From Planctomycetota bacterium (GTDB lineage Bacteria > Planctomycetota > Phycisphaerae > UBA1845): DNA of 41,617 nucleotides. The notes under the pieces are model-generated. The model had not been told where the DNA came from. It saw only the letters and a list, made by a program, of their open reading frames with translations, and searched no databases. Below are positions 25,359-34,026 of this stretch, piece by piece. The stretch lies in the NCBI GenBank assembly GCA_030616775.1, contig JAUWWQ010000037.1, positions 1-41,617 of the forward strand, given 5' to 3'. The number at the start of each line of letters is the position of its first letter. The first letter of the stretch is position 1. The position numbers were made by a program, and so were the translations under genes.

Positions 25359-25691
25359 CTACTCCACGTAACACGTGACGAGTCGCGGCCGCTCGCTCGT
25401 CTCATCCACAATCCACACCGATACGACACGCTTAGCGCCCAAAGGGCTCGTCAACTCGAAGCGAACCTCATACTATCGGCCATACGGCGTTGCAACCTCG
25501 CGAGTCACCACTTCATTCGCCGCCACCCGCAGCAGCGCGTCCTTGAGCACCTCGGCGTTGCCGAGTTCAATCCCCAACAGCCGTTCGAACAAGGCCGCGT
25601 GATGCCTGCCCACTGGATGCCGTGGATTCAAGACGTAATCGCGAAGCTTCGCATCCTCGACCAGCGCGTGATCGCCGTTTGGCAGCTTCAT
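25359..25691 (-). pseudogene. DUF6883 protein gene with an in-frame amber codon
   Basis: The frame from ATG 25691 reads MKLPNGDHALVEDAKLRDYV and NPRHPVGRHHAALFERLLGIELGN, a DUF6883 N-terminus, up to TPYGR. A TAG at 25473-25475 (codon 73) follows, and the same frame then continues YEVRFELTSPLGAKRV and PRLVTCYVE to a TAG at 25359-25361, which is the normal DUF6883 ending. Family members read YGQRY or similar here, so one C-to-T change of a Gln codon CAG explains the stop. The full product would be 110 residues. Without readthrough it makes a 72-residue fragment. Confidence 0.75.
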
Positions 25692-25882
25692 CAGTCAATT
25701 ATAGCACGCCGGCACGTGAACGCCAACCGGACGCCCCGAAGAGCGTGTGTCGCGTCCTTGCGCAGCAAGATCGAAGATCCCGACTTGTTGGAGGTGGGGG
25801 ACAGATGGACCAGACGACCGTTCCGTCTCCCATCCTTCGCCTGCGGCAAAGAATGGGGTACCCGCGCCGGCTCTGATCCGAG

Positions 25883-25965
25883 CCGCGGGCGCCAGCCCGC
25901 GGACATGATCCGAGCCGTGGGCGCTAGCCCACGGACATTCCGCGTCACCGGGCTCGCGCCCGGTG
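25883..25965. repeat. REP-like hairpin cluster, left of the RAYT gene
   Basis: Three hairpins: CCGCGGGC GCCA GCCCGCGG (25883-25902), CCGTGGGC GCTA GCCCACGG (25915-25934) and CACCGGGC TCGC GCCCGGTG (25946-25965). The first two differ by paired changes in both arms, so the stem has been conserved by covariation. The rest of the 25692-26095 gap holds copy 2 of the composite repeat and no gene. Confidence 0.85.
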
Positions 25966-25981
25966 CTCCGTCCGCGCCCGA

Positions 25982-26088
25982 TGCTCTGTCCGGGGTGTTT
26001 GCGCAGCAAAGGAGCTCGGCGAGATCAACCCGCCGGGCTCCGCGTTAGAACCTAAGTTGTCTACCGATGGTCCGCAATGGCGGACCCT
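25982..26088. repeat. Composite hairpin repeat, copy 2
   Basis: Begins TGCTCTGTCCGGGGTGTTTG and contains the two hairpins of the composite family (26011-26041 and 26069-26086, loop AATG). It matches 26954-27061 closely along about 107 bases and abuts the 3-prime end of the RAYT gene. Confidence 0.8.
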
Positions 26089-26095
26089 GCGTGAC

Positions 26096-26602
26096 TTATG
26101 GCCTTTGCGAGTCTCGGAACCGGCTCGCGTCCTGCCCCTCTACGACATACGCGACGACTGGATCGAGGTCCCGTTTCTTCCACACGTAACGGGTGCTTCC
26201 GTGTCGTGTCCACACCGTCTGCCCCGGACCCGCCAAACCCCGCTCCCGAAGTCGACGCGAACTCCATGCCTTCCATTCGCCCATCATCATCTCCGGTGCA
26301 ACACCCGCAAAACCAACCACAACGTGCACATGGTTGCTCCGTGCATTCACGGCCAGGAGTTCCCAGCCGCGCTGACGGCAATGTTCTTCAATGGTGTTGG
26401 TAACCAGATCCCTCGCCGCCTTCGTCAACCGAAACGGTGGATGCCCCATCCGTCGATGCAATCCCGCGACGCGTCCCTTGTCCGGAGGTATGTATGGCGT
26501 CCCATAGGCATTGTGTTCATCATCCACGGACCCGCGCTCGTCGCCGTAGAGCCACGTGCCGTAGCACGTCCAGGTAATCAGAAACCCCACCGGTTCCGCC
26601 AT
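26096..26602 (-). CDS. REP-associated tyrosine transposase (RAYT, Y1 family)
   Basis: A single-strand DNA nuclease related to IS200/IS605 TnpA, of 168 residues. The sequence FLITWTCYGTWLYGDERGSV is the family opening. The metal-binding HUH motif is in NARSNHVHVVVGF (about residue 98), and the catalytic Tyr is in VVAYVVEGQ near the C-terminus. WTRHGSTRYVWK is also typical. The ATG at 26602 is preferred to a GTG six codons upstream, as neither has a clear ribosome site. The gene is intact and flanked on both sides by REP-like hairpins, the normal companions of RAYT enzymes, and by copies 2 and 3 of a longer direct repeat. Confidence 0.88.
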   Translation of the reverse strand: MAEPVGFLITWTCYGTWLYGDERGSVDDEHNAYGTPYIPPDKGRVAGLHRRMGHPPFRLTKAARDLVTNTIEEHCRQRGWELLAVNARSNHVHVVVGFAGVAPEMMMGEWKAWSSRRLRERGLAGPGQTVWTRHGSTRYVWKKRDLDPVVAYVVEGQDASRFRDSQRP

Positions 26603-26638
26603 GACAGTCATCATACCCACTCAGAGACATGATCCGAG

Positions 26639-26917
26639 CCGCGGGCGCCAGCCCGCGGACATTCCGCGTCACCGGGCTCGCGCCCGGTGCTCCGTGCGAG
26701 CCCACGGACATTCCCTGTCACCGGGCTCGCGCCCGGTGCTCCGTGCGAGCCCACGGACATGATCCGAGCCGCGGGCGCCAGCCCGCGGACATTCCGCGTC
26801 ACCGGGCTCGCACCCGGTGCTCCGTGCGAGCCCACGGACATTCCGCGTCACCGGGCTCGCGCCCGGTGCTCCGTGCGAGCCCACGGACATTCCGCGTCAC
26901 CGGGCTCGCGCCCGGTG
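26639..26917. repeat. REP-like hairpin array, right of the RAYT gene
   Basis: Five copies of CACCGGGC TCGC GCCCGGTG start at 26670, 26719, 26800, 26849 and 26898, the third with a base change breaking the stem. Spacing is 49 bases, except where a CCGCGGGC/GCCCGCGG hairpin (26769-26788) is inserted; another lies at 26639-26658. Units are separated by the spacer CACGGACATTCCGCGT. Short degenerate copies continue to about 26950. No gene occurs in 26603-27079. Confidence 0.9.
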
Positions 26918-26953
26918 CTCTATCCGCGCCCCGGTGCTCTATCCGCGCCCCGG

Positions 26954-27061
26954 TGCTCTGTCCGGGGTGTTTGCGCAGCAAAGGAGCCCGGCGAGTCGCA
27001 CTCACCGGGCTCCGCGTTAGTACCTATGTTGTCTTACCCGTGGTCCGCAACAGCGGACCCT
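26954..27061. repeat. Composite hairpin repeat, copy 3
   Basis: Same layout as copy 2, with hairpins at 26983-27013 and 27042-27059 (loop AACA). It stands just past the stop of the RTX protein gene. Confidence 0.8.
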
Positions 27062-27079
27062 ACGTCATTACGTCGCCTA

Positions 27080-30025
27080 CTACTGGAAGTCAGCGAAATT
27101 CGTTGCGCTCAGTGCCGTTCGAGCCGCCGTGTCGACACCCGTCCACGTGGCAACCAGCTCGGCGGTATCGAAAGTAGTATCGACGCCTCCCTCAGTGACG
27201 AGATAGACGGCCGTGTCGGTCGCGGTTCCTGCCACCAGATAGATAATGTCGCTAATGGCTGTACCGGTCAGGGCATTCGCAGCCGCAAGTGCAGTAGCGG
27301 GCAGTAGATCGGCCATCGCGGTCGTCTGGAGGAACAGCCCGGTGTTGGCACCTAGCGCCGAAGCCGCAGCGCCTTCCTGGTAATCTACCCCCGTGCCGCG
27401 AAGGTTCGCGTTCGTCAGGTCGGTCCAATCGATCATGTCCGTTCCTGAAGTCGCGAAGTCGGAAACCGTATCGGCATCCGCCGTCACTTCCGCGATCAGG
27501 TAGTTGTACGTGTCGCTGCCGTCACCGCCAGCGATCGTATCGGCGCCCGCACCGCCGGTGATGATGTCGTTGCCGGCGCCACCGTTGATGGTATCAACGC
27601 CGGTCCCGCCGGTGATAGTATCGGCCCCGCCATTGCCGTTGCATGTGTTGACGAAGTTGCCCAGCGTAATGACGTCGCTATTGGAACCGCACTTGACTGT
27701 GACCGCCTGCTGCCACGTAGCAGCCGGAGCAGTCAGAATCCCGGTCATCCCTGTCGCGTCGAGGTCGGTGAACACAATCGAATCGGTGAGCAATACCGAG
27801 AGGGTGACGTTCTCCGAGCCCATGAAGTTGATCGTCTTGAGGGTCTCAGTAGCCCCTATGTCCTCAAACGTCTGCGCACCGGCGCCGCTGTCAACAACCG
27901 CACCGCTGTTGAAGGTGCAGTTGAGCATACTGTATCCGGTGAGCGTCGGCTCCGGGGCAGCACCGCCGAGCGTCAGCGCGCCTTGCCCGGTGAACTCCAG
28001 GTTCAGGGTATCGGTTGTCCCCGACTTCACGGCGAAGTCGGAAGTTGTGCCGATGGCCACGGCGTTGCCGCTGGTCACCTTGATGGTCGGATTCGGCGGC
28101 AGCCCGGTGAAGCTCAAGTCGGTAATCGCACCGAAGGCGCCGTCGATGTTGACCTGAGTGATCTCCTGCGCGTTGGTCAGGACGGCCGCCGGCGTCGCGT
28201 CGTCCTTGATGTTCAGCGTCTCGATCGCCGACACGGTAGCGGCGCCGAGATCGCCCGTGATCTCGAGCGTGTCGTCGCCGGCACCACCGTTGATCGTCGC
28301 CGAGGCGGGGATCGCGCCGGCGCGGACCGTGTCATCACCGCCCGAACCGGTAAACGTATAGGCGGTCAAGCCGGAAACGCTCACGTCGACCGAAACACCG
28401 GTGTCCATGCCGAACGCGTTGACCGTCTTGCAGGTCGTACCGATGGGCCCGTCGATCCGCAGGTTCTGGCTACCCACAGTGTTGAGCGTGACGAAGTCGT
28501 CCTGGCCGCCGTCGTCGATACCGTCGATCCGGTTGGCGGCGGACCCGATCGAGTTAAGCACGATCGTATCGGGGCCATTCCCGCTGGCGCCCGCAGTAGT
28601 CGAACCGACAATGATACTCACGCCCTTCTCGGCGCCGTCCAGGAAAACCTCCACGATCCCGCTCGCGAACAGCGAGTTCTTGTACGTAGCCGTCAGATCC
28701 TGGTCGGTGTTCCTGACACCGAGGTCGGCGAGCTCGTTGATCGGGTTGATGGTCAGGGCGTTGATGCCGCCGTTTGCCCACCATGTCTCGACGCCGGTCA
28801 TGTTGGCGCCGCTAAACGTCGCCGCTCCGCCGAACGCTCCGATGAAGACCTCTTCGACGTTGCTGACCGTGGCAACTGGAGCGTAGGTTGTGTTGGACAT
28901 AACCACGACGAGGTCGTCGTCGCCGTCGCCACCGTTAATGTTGTCGCCGGCCGACAGAGTGGGATTAGTGGCGGCCGTGACGCCACGAATCGTATCGTCA
29001 CCGTTCGTGCCGGGCACATTGTCCACATCGGCCGTAAGCACGTACTCCTGCCCCGACACGACGCAGTCGCCCGTGGCCGGGTCGCACTCGAAGCCCTGGT
29101 CACAGGTCACGTCGTCGCACAGACCGAGCGAGACACAATCGCCGGTGTCGGCGTCACACTCGAAACCGGGGTCGCAGGTGACGCCGAAGCACAGGTCCAC
29201 CACGCAATCACCGGTGGCGACGTCGCAAACAAACCCTTCGTCGCAGGTGACATCGGCGCACAGATCCCCGCCGCACTCGCCATCGGTGCAGACCTCGCCC
29301 GCAGCGCAATCGGCGTCGGTCAGGCAGTCGACGCACGCATCGTTGTCCTCGTCACAGGTCTCGTCTGCCTCGCAGGGATCCGGTCCATCCACGCAAAGCT
29401 GCTCGATACAGGCTTCCTCGCCGTTGCAGAACAGCCCGTCACCACAGTCGTCGTTGGTCGCGCACTCGATCTCGGTGCACGTACCCAGCTCCTCCCGGCA
29501 AACCTGCGTGTCGGGATCGCAGGGGTCGGTGCCCGCGACACAGGTGTTGTCGGCACCACAGGTCTCGGCGCCGTTGCAGAACACGGCGTCGTCGCAGTCG
29601 GCGTCGGCCAGACACTCGACGCAGGCCTCATTGGTCTCGTCGCAAACCTCGTCGGCCGCACACGGCGACGTGCCGGCGACGCATTCGGCATCGGTGCACG
29701 TCTCCACGCCGTCGCAGTACAGACCGTCATCGCAGTCGGCGTCAACGGTGCACTCGTCGCAGTGATCCGTGACCTCGTTGCACACCTCGCCCGCGTCGGC
29801 GTCACACGGATCACCGCTGTGGCCGCACACTTCGGTGTCCAGGCAAATCTCGTCCCCGTTGCAAAACACCTCGTCGTCGACGCAGTCGGCGTCCTCCGTA
29901 CACGGCGTCACCGGCGGCGGCAACGGACACCCCGTGACAAACACAAGCATGGCGAACACGCCACAAAGCATGCCCCAGCGAGACACCCGAAGCTTTGTGT
30001 TTCCTTCAAATTTCAAACCTAGCAT
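27080..30025 (-). CDS. Large Cys-rich and RTX-repeat surface lipoprotein
   Basis: A 981-residue exported protein. The segment MLCGVFAMLVFVTGC ends in a lipobox. Residues about 35-250 are imperfect repeats of the type DADCDDGLYCDGVETC, with regular cysteine spacing as in many planctomycete and myxobacterial surface proteins. About 255-330 holds three to four units of the type CDDVTCDQGFECDPATGDC. From about 335 to the end is a calcium-binding beta-roll region, starting VPGTNGDDTIRG and ending with GGAGNDIITGGAGADTIAGG and a DxxSDF-like block (ADTVSDFATSGTDMIDW). Few cysteines occur there. S-layer or adhesin is the likely role, by analogy. GGAGG precedes the ATG. Confidence 0.8.
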   Translation of the reverse strand: MLGLKFEGNTKLRVSRWGMLCGVFAMLVFVTGCPLPPPVTPCTEDADCVDDEVFCNGDEICLDTEVCGHSGDPCDADAGEVCNEVTDHCDECTVDADCDDGLYCDGVETCTDAECVAGTSPCAADEVCDETNEACVECLADADCDDAVFCNGAETCGADNTCVAGTDPCDPDTQVCREELGTCTEIECATNDDCGDGLFCNGEEACIEQLCVDGPDPCEADETCDEDNDACVDCLTDADCAAGEVCTDGECGGDLCADVTCDEGFVCDVATGDCVVDLCFGVTCDPGFECDADTGDCVSLGLCDDVTCDQGFECDPATGDCVVSGQEYVLTADVDNVPGTNGDDTIRGVTAATNPTLSAGDNINGGDGDDDLVVVMSNTTYAPVATVSNVEEVFIGAFGGAATFSGANMTGVETWWANGGINALTINPINELADLGVRNTDQDLTATYKNSLFASGIVEVFLDGAEKGVSIIVGSTTAGASGNGPDTIVLNSIGSAANRIDGIDDGGQDDFVTLNTVGSQNLRIDGPIGTTCKTVNAFGMDTGVSVDVSVSGLTAYTFTGSGGDDTVRAGAIPASATINGGAGDDTLEITGDLGAATVSAIETLNIKDDATPAAVLTNAQEITQVNIDGAFGAITDLSFTGLPPNPTIKVTSGNAVAIGTTSDFAVKSGTTDTLNLEFTGQGALTLGGAAPEPTLTGYSMLNCTFNSGAVVDSGAGAQTFEDIGATETLKTINFMGSENVTLSVLLTDSIVFTDLDATGMTGILTAPAATWQQAVTVKCGSNSDVITLGNFVNTCNGNGGADTITGGTGVDTINGGAGNDIITGGAGADTIAGGDGSDTYNYLIAEVTADADTVSDFATSGTDMIDWTDLTNANLRGTGVDYQEGAAASALGANTGLFLQTTAMADLLPATALAAANALTGTAISDIIYLVAGTATDTAVYLVTEGGVDTTFDTAELVATWTGVDTAARTALSATNFADFQ

Positions 30026-31012
30026 TCTCGATGACCTCCAGCAAAAAGGTTGTGGCGTGCTCCCGTTTCACACGCTGATCGTTCTGAACCCTAACACTCT
30101 ATACAAATGTCCAAAAGTGTAGTCCCTGTCCCGCACCTCGCCACGCGCGAGGCGCGCGACAAGGACCGCCCAAATCCCTTGGTGACAACCCGGTCGTTGC
30201 AATAGCGCCGCTGACAGCGACTTCCTCCTTGCGCCACTTAATACAATTCCAAGTCCTTCCAGCACCTTCTGAATTGGGGGCTCCCGTCGCTCCGGTCACG
30301 CGCCAGCTCCAGAACGACTGCCTCCCTCAGCGCTGTCGAATCCGCGCTCTTCCCCCTGCGGACAAAGGCACGAACTCCGAGGAGTACCGTGGGCGAATTG
30401 TAGGAATCGGCCCAGGTAAGTCAACCACCAATTTCAAAAGATTTCGCCCGGAAAAACCAATACCGCGCAACCCCGTGGAACCCTCGCGCGGGGGGGGAGG
30501 GTAGCACAGGACGTTGATTCGTCATCGGCCCACCCTGTCCCGAACCTTGAACAAACATGCCAAAAACGAACGCTACCCGGGCAGTCCGCATGAGTCCCGC
30601 ACACCCGACCCCGCTCGCCGGTGGACCGTCGGGCACACTAACCCATTGCTTCCAGGGCCATTATGGTTAGATTGGCCGATCGTCCTCCATGATCACCGTA
30701 AACGATGGCAATGAAGAAGCCTGTGCCCACCGAGTGCGGTCCCGGAAGTGTTACCCCCATCGACAGCCCCGAAACCGAGTATTCTGCCGCTCGAAAAATG
30801 CTGCTTCGGTGCGTAGGACTGTCCAACGAGCGTCTAAGTTAACCCAACCAGCCAAAGTAACACCTCACAACTCTGCCTATTTTGCCACAAAGTAGACCAA
30901 GTTGCCTCGGCTCCCACCGCTCTGACGAGTGCGTTGCGGCAGCGAACACATGCAAAGCCGGATACAACAGACCCGGCGGCTCCAGCGCGACAAGAGCCGG
31001 CCACCGGTGGAT
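30026..31012. other. Gene-free region of about 1 kb
   Basis: No credible gene on either strand; the ORFs are short and lack family likeness. The first 100 bases should hold the promoter of the RTX gene. There is a nine-G run near 30489-30497 beside CGCGCG-type palindromic sequence, and a GC-rich hairpin-like stretch around 30140-30160. No tRNA, RNase P or other known RNA could be recognised. Confidence 0.4.
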
Positions 31013-31642
31013 CTAGCGGCGGGCGGCGAACAGGGACTCGAGCAGGTCCAGGACGGCGGCTGCGATCTGCCCCTTCGTACCCGACAGGGGCGGTGACCAG
31101 CCTGTATCCGCCCGCAGGATTTCGACCTCGGCTGAATCGGAGCCGACATTGCCAAGCCCGTTGAGCACGATGGCGTCGCACCGTTTGCGCCGCAGCTTGG
31201 CTTCAGCGTTTACGTGGTGCTCGTGATCCTCGATGGCAAAGCCGATCAGCACCCGGTCGCCTTTGATCTTGCCCAGGTGCGCGAGGATGTCTTCCGTAGG
31301 CTGCAATTGAATCGACCGGGAGCGGTTTTGTTTTTTCAGCTTGTGGCTCAGTCGTCTTGACGGGCGATAGTCGCAGACGGCGGCGGTCATGACGGCAGCC
31401 TGACACTTTTCAAACTCCGACGTGACCGCCTCCAACATCTCGTGTGCGCTGACCACGTGGATCACTCTAGCCCCGCCGGGTTCGGAAAGCTCCACGGGGC
31501 CCGACACCAACACCACCTGATGCCCGCGCCGGACCGCTTCCGCGGCGACCGCGTAGCCCATTTTTCCGCTGGAGGGGTTAGAGATGAAACGGACCGAGTC
31601 GAAATACTCTCGCGTAGGGCCGGCGGTAACGAGAACTCGCAT
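31013..31642 (-). CDS. coaB: Phosphopantothenate-cysteine ligase (CoaB, separate protein)
   Basis: Condenses 4-phosphopantothenate with cysteine in CoA synthesis. A 209-residue protein equal to the C-terminal half of the usual CoaBC fusion. VLVTAGPTREYFDSVRFISN is the nucleotide-binding opening, PSSGKMGYAVAAEAVRRGH follows, and AAVCDYRP, KLKKQ and DRVLIGFAIE match the active-site blocks. The decarboxylase half is a separate gene directly upstream, 85 bases away, with a 17-bp inverted repeat between them. Last gene of the tpiA cluster. Confidence 0.9.
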   Translation of the reverse strand: MRVLVTAGPTREYFDSVRFISNPSSGKMGYAVAAEAVRRGHQVVLVSGPVELSEPGGARVIHVVSAHEMLEAVTSEFEKCQAAVMTAAVCDYRPSRRLSHKLKKQNRSRSIQLQPTEDILAHLGKIKGDRVLIGFAIEDHEHHVNAEAKLRRKRCDAIVLNGLGNVGSDSAEVEILRADTGWSPPLSGTKGQIAAAVLDLLESLFAARR

Positions 31643-31666
31643 GATTGAACTGAATCAAAAAATGTC

Positions 31667-31733
31667 GAATAGCAAATAGCGAAAAGGAGGCAGACACTCG
31701 GTGTCCCCTGGTGTCCTTCGCTATTCGCTATTC
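31667..31733. repeat. 17-bp inverted repeat in the coaC-coaB gap
   Basis: GAATAGCAAATAGCGAA (31667-31683) and TTCGCTATTCGCTATTC (31717-31733) pair at 16 of 17 positions around a 33-base loop. One arm overlaps the last codons of coaC. It could slow or end transcription before coaB, or be a mobile remnant. Confidence 0.65.
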
Positions 31734-32336
31734 TACCTTTGCCATTCTCTTTGCCGGGTTAGCCTCGAGCATCGGGATGACCACACTGACGATTTCCTCG
31801 GCTTCGGCCATGCGTCCCGGGCCGACCCGGCCGCAGGCCAACCACCCTTCACCCGGCCCGATGAACTTATATCCCTGCTCAGTCAGCGTGGCGACATTTC
31901 TCTGAACGATCGGGTTACCCCACATGCGGTCGTTCATCGCCGGCGCCAACACGACAGGCGATGCCGCGCCGATCACCAACGTGCTCACCAGGTCGTCGGC
32001 GATCCCGCAGGCCATCTTGCCAATGATATTAGCCGTCGCCGGAGCGATCAGCATCAAATCAGCCGCATCCGTGAGCGTAATGTGCTGCATGTCGGCAACG
32101 TCTCGACCGTGCCACAGGCTTGTCAGAACGCGGCGGCCGGTAAGGGCCTGGAAAGTGACCGGCCCGACGAACCTCCTGGCCGACTTGGTCATGGCCACAG
32201 TGACAGCCGCTCCGCGCTGCACCAACGAGGAAACGACCTCGCACACCTTGTAAGCTGCGATCCCTCCGCAGACGCCGACGAGCACTTCATAGCCGGTAAG
32301 ATCCGTCCGGCCAAGTGTGTCAGGACTGCTCTTCAT
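31728..32336 (-). CDS. coaC: Phosphopantothenoylcysteine decarboxylase (CoaC, separate protein)
   Basis: An FMN-dependent decarboxylase of the flavoprotein (HFCD) family, 202 residues, equal to the N-terminal half of CoaBC. EVLVGVCGGIAAYKVCEVVS is the flavin-binding opening, ALTGRRVLTSLW carries the region with the substrate clamp, ITLTDAADLMLIAPATANIIGK is typical, and VLAPAMNDRMW has the conserved PAMN motif. It contains the cysteine of the flexible flap region, seen as GWLACGRVGPGRMAE. It begins inside the end of rpoZ (17-base overlap). Confidence 0.92.
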   Translation of the reverse strand: MKSSPDTLGRTDLTGYEVLVGVCGGIAAYKVCEVVSSLVQRGAAVTVAMTKSARRFVGPVTFQALTGRRVLTSLWHGRDVADMQHITLTDAADLMLIAPATANIIGKMACGIADDLVSTLVIGAASPVVLAPAMNDRMWGNPIVQRNVATLTEQGYKFIGPGEGWLACGRVGPGRMAEAEEIVSVVIPMLEANPAKRMAKVE

Positions 32337-32550
32337 CCTCGCTCTTGCCCTCGCCCTCGGGCAGCTCCATGTCGAGCTTGCCCTCGACGATCTCTTTCAC
32401 CACGACCTCCAGATCGGTGAGCCCCCTGGTCTGGACCATCGGCCTGGCACCTTGCAGCAACTGAAGCCAGCGGCGCTGGATCAGGGCGCAAAGCTTGAAG
32501 CGTCCACCAAACTTGTTGATGATTTCGTCATCTCGGAACACGTCAATCAT
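32320..32550 (-). CDS. rpoZ: RNA polymerase omega subunit
   Basis: A 76-residue protein matching the RpoZ core: a short lead, then GRFKLCALIQRRWLQLLQGARP, where most homologues read RFxLVxxAxxRAxQL, then TDLEVVVKEIVEGKL and an acidic tail. It lacks the canonical first 'ARVT' block, so it is somewhat divergent. The gmk-rpoZ order with an ATGA overlap, followed by coaBC genes, is the standard bacterial arrangement and supports the call. Confidence 0.85.
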   Translation of the reverse strand: MIDVFRDDEIINKFGGRFKLCALIQRRWLQLLQGARPMVQTRGLTDLEVVVKEIVEGKLDMELPEGEGKSEDEEQS

Positions 32551-33152
32551 GCCGTCCCGCTCTCCTTGTTAATGATGGCCTTGACCTCTTCGATCGTGGT
32601 TTCCAGACAATCATTGACCACAAAGTGTTGGTAGGCACCGCTGTCTCGTGCGATGGCGATCTCGCCGTCGGCTTTGGCCAGCCGCTTGGCGAGCTGTTCG
32701 GCCGCCTCGGTCTTTCGCCCCTCGAGGCGCGCCCGAAGCGATTCCATGTCGGGGGATAACACAAAGAGCCGCACTGAATCGGGGATCTTTGCAGCCACCT
32801 GCATCCCACCCTGAACGTCAATTTCCATAACTACGTTTTGACCGCGGGCAAGTGCATCTTCCACAGGCTTTCGCGGCGTCCCGTACCGCTGGCCAATGTA
32901 CTCTGCGGTTTCCAAAAACTCCCCGGCGGCCTCGCGGGCCTCGAACTCCTCCCGCGTGGCAAACTCATAACAGTGTCCGCCCTCTTCGCCGGCCCTTGTT
33001 CTTCTCGTGGTGACCGACACGCTCCACACGGTGTCGGGCAATTGCGTGAGCAGAGCCTCGCATATTGACGTCTTCCCCACGCCCGACGGACCGCTGATTA
33101 CAATCAGGTTGCCCTGCCGCCTGTCGGACGGCACGGCGCTGCTATTCGACAT
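32547..33152 (-). CDS. gmk: Guanylate kinase
   Basis: Phosphorylates GMP to GDP with ATP. A 201-residue protein with the P-loop VISGPSGVGKTSI, the GMP-binding block VSVTTRRTRAGEEGGHCYEF, EFLETAEYIGQRYGTP, and the Walker B-like VVMEIDVQGGMQV. All catalytic blocks are complete. The stop overlaps the rpoZ start by four bases, and the start lies within the yicC end by 11 bases, so it sits in a tightly coupled operon. Confidence 0.96.
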   Translation of the reverse strand: MSNSSAVPSDRRQGNLIVISGPSGVGKTSICEALLTQLPDTVWSVSVTTRRTRAGEEGGHCYEFATREEFEAREAAGEFLETAEYIGQRYGTPRKPVEDALARGQNVVMEIDVQGGMQVAAKIPDSVRLFVLSPDMESLRARLEGRKTEAAEQLAKRLAKADGEIAIARDSGAYQHFVVNDCLETTIEEVKAIINKESGTA

Positions 33153-34026
33153 TTTGGACCTGTTCCTTCAGGCGATCGATCAACCCCTTGATCTGAACTA
33201 CGCTCCGGGCGATGTCCGCGTTGTTGCTTTTCGACGCGACGGTATTCGCCTCCCGCAGCATCTCCTGGCTCAGAAACTCGAGCGTTCTACCGACCCGATC
33301 CTCCCGGTCACAAAGCTGAGTAAACTGATCCAAATGGGACCTCAAACGGGCAATCTCCTCGCTAATGTCGCATCGCTCGGCGAAGACGGCCACTTCGCGC
33401 ATCAGCCCTTCCGCCTCGAGCTCGAACCCGCCGGCACGCATCAACGTCTCCACACGCGTTTTCAACCGCTGGTGGTATTCATCCACCACCTTGGGTGCCT
33501 GAGCCGCGATCTGGGATAAATGATCTCGGATGGCGTCGCAGGACCCTAATAGGTCGCGACGAAGTGCCTGCCCCTCCTCGCGGCGCATTTCGATCAGCGC
33601 ATCAATGGCCCGATCTGCCAGGTTGGCGATGATTTCCAACTGACGCTTGCGGGCCTCGTCGTCGAGATCCGGCGCCTCGCAAACCCCGGGAAGCAGAGCG
33701 ATCGTCGCTAAGTCGATAGTCGCATGGGCTCCAGCCGGGGGCTGAGTCTGCGACAACTGCTCGACATATCCCTGCAGAGCAGCCATGTTGATCGGACGCA
33801 GAACCACTCTCCCTTCGCTGCGGACCCGGAGCGTGAAAGTAATGGTGCCTCGGGCAATGCGGCTTCGCACATGCCTATCGACGTCGCTTTCCAGGAACTG
33901 CAAGTATTCCGGCAGCTTGATCGACAGCTTGAGATAACGGTTGTTGAAGCTGCGAATCTCCAGCGCGTAGCTCACGCCGTCTTCGACGTGTTGCGCTGCA
34001 CCATAACCCGTCATGGACTGGATCAT
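33142..34026 (-). CDS. yicC: YicC/YloC-family endoribonuclease
   Basis: A 294-residue protein of the YicC family, shown in other bacteria to be an RNA endonuclease. It opens [12 protein letters not shown] and has [20 protein letters not shown], then near the C-terminus the diagnostic [19 protein letters not shown] and a [24 protein letters not shown] segment, of which [13 protein letters not shown] is the core. A central coiled coil is likely. Its start overlaps the secG stop as ATGA. Position beside gmk is conserved in many bacteria. Confidence 0.93.
   Translation of the reverse strand: MIQSMTGYGAAQHVEDGVSYALEIRSFNNRYLKLSIKLPEYLQFLESDVDRHVRSRIARGTITFTLRVRSEGRVVLRPINMAALQGYVEQLSQTQPPAGAHATIDLATIALLPGVCEAPDLDDEARKRQLEIIANLADRAIDALIEMRREEGQALRRDLLGSCDAIRDHLSQIAAQAPKVVDEYHQRLKTRVETLMRAGGFELEAEGLMREVAVFAERCDISEEIARLRSHLDQFTQLCDREDRVGRTLEFLSQEMLREANTVASKSNNADIARSVVQIKGLIDRLKEQVQNVE

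Noticed and set aside
25473-25475. Selenocysteine or pyrrolysine at the DUF6883 stop
   Set aside because: The codon is TAG, which excludes selenocysteine; no pylT or pylS is visible in the window, and the family residue is probably Gln.
26639-26917. CRISPR array suggested by the 49-base periodic repeat
   Set aside because: The units are contiguous hairpins without unique spacers, no cas gene is near, and a RAYT gene explains them.
27983-30022. 679-codon ORF on the plus strand opposite the RTX gene
   Set aside because: It mirrors the low-complexity codon pattern of the minus-strand RTX/Cys-rich gene, has no signal or family likeness, and its product is a Val/Gly/Asp-rich shadow.
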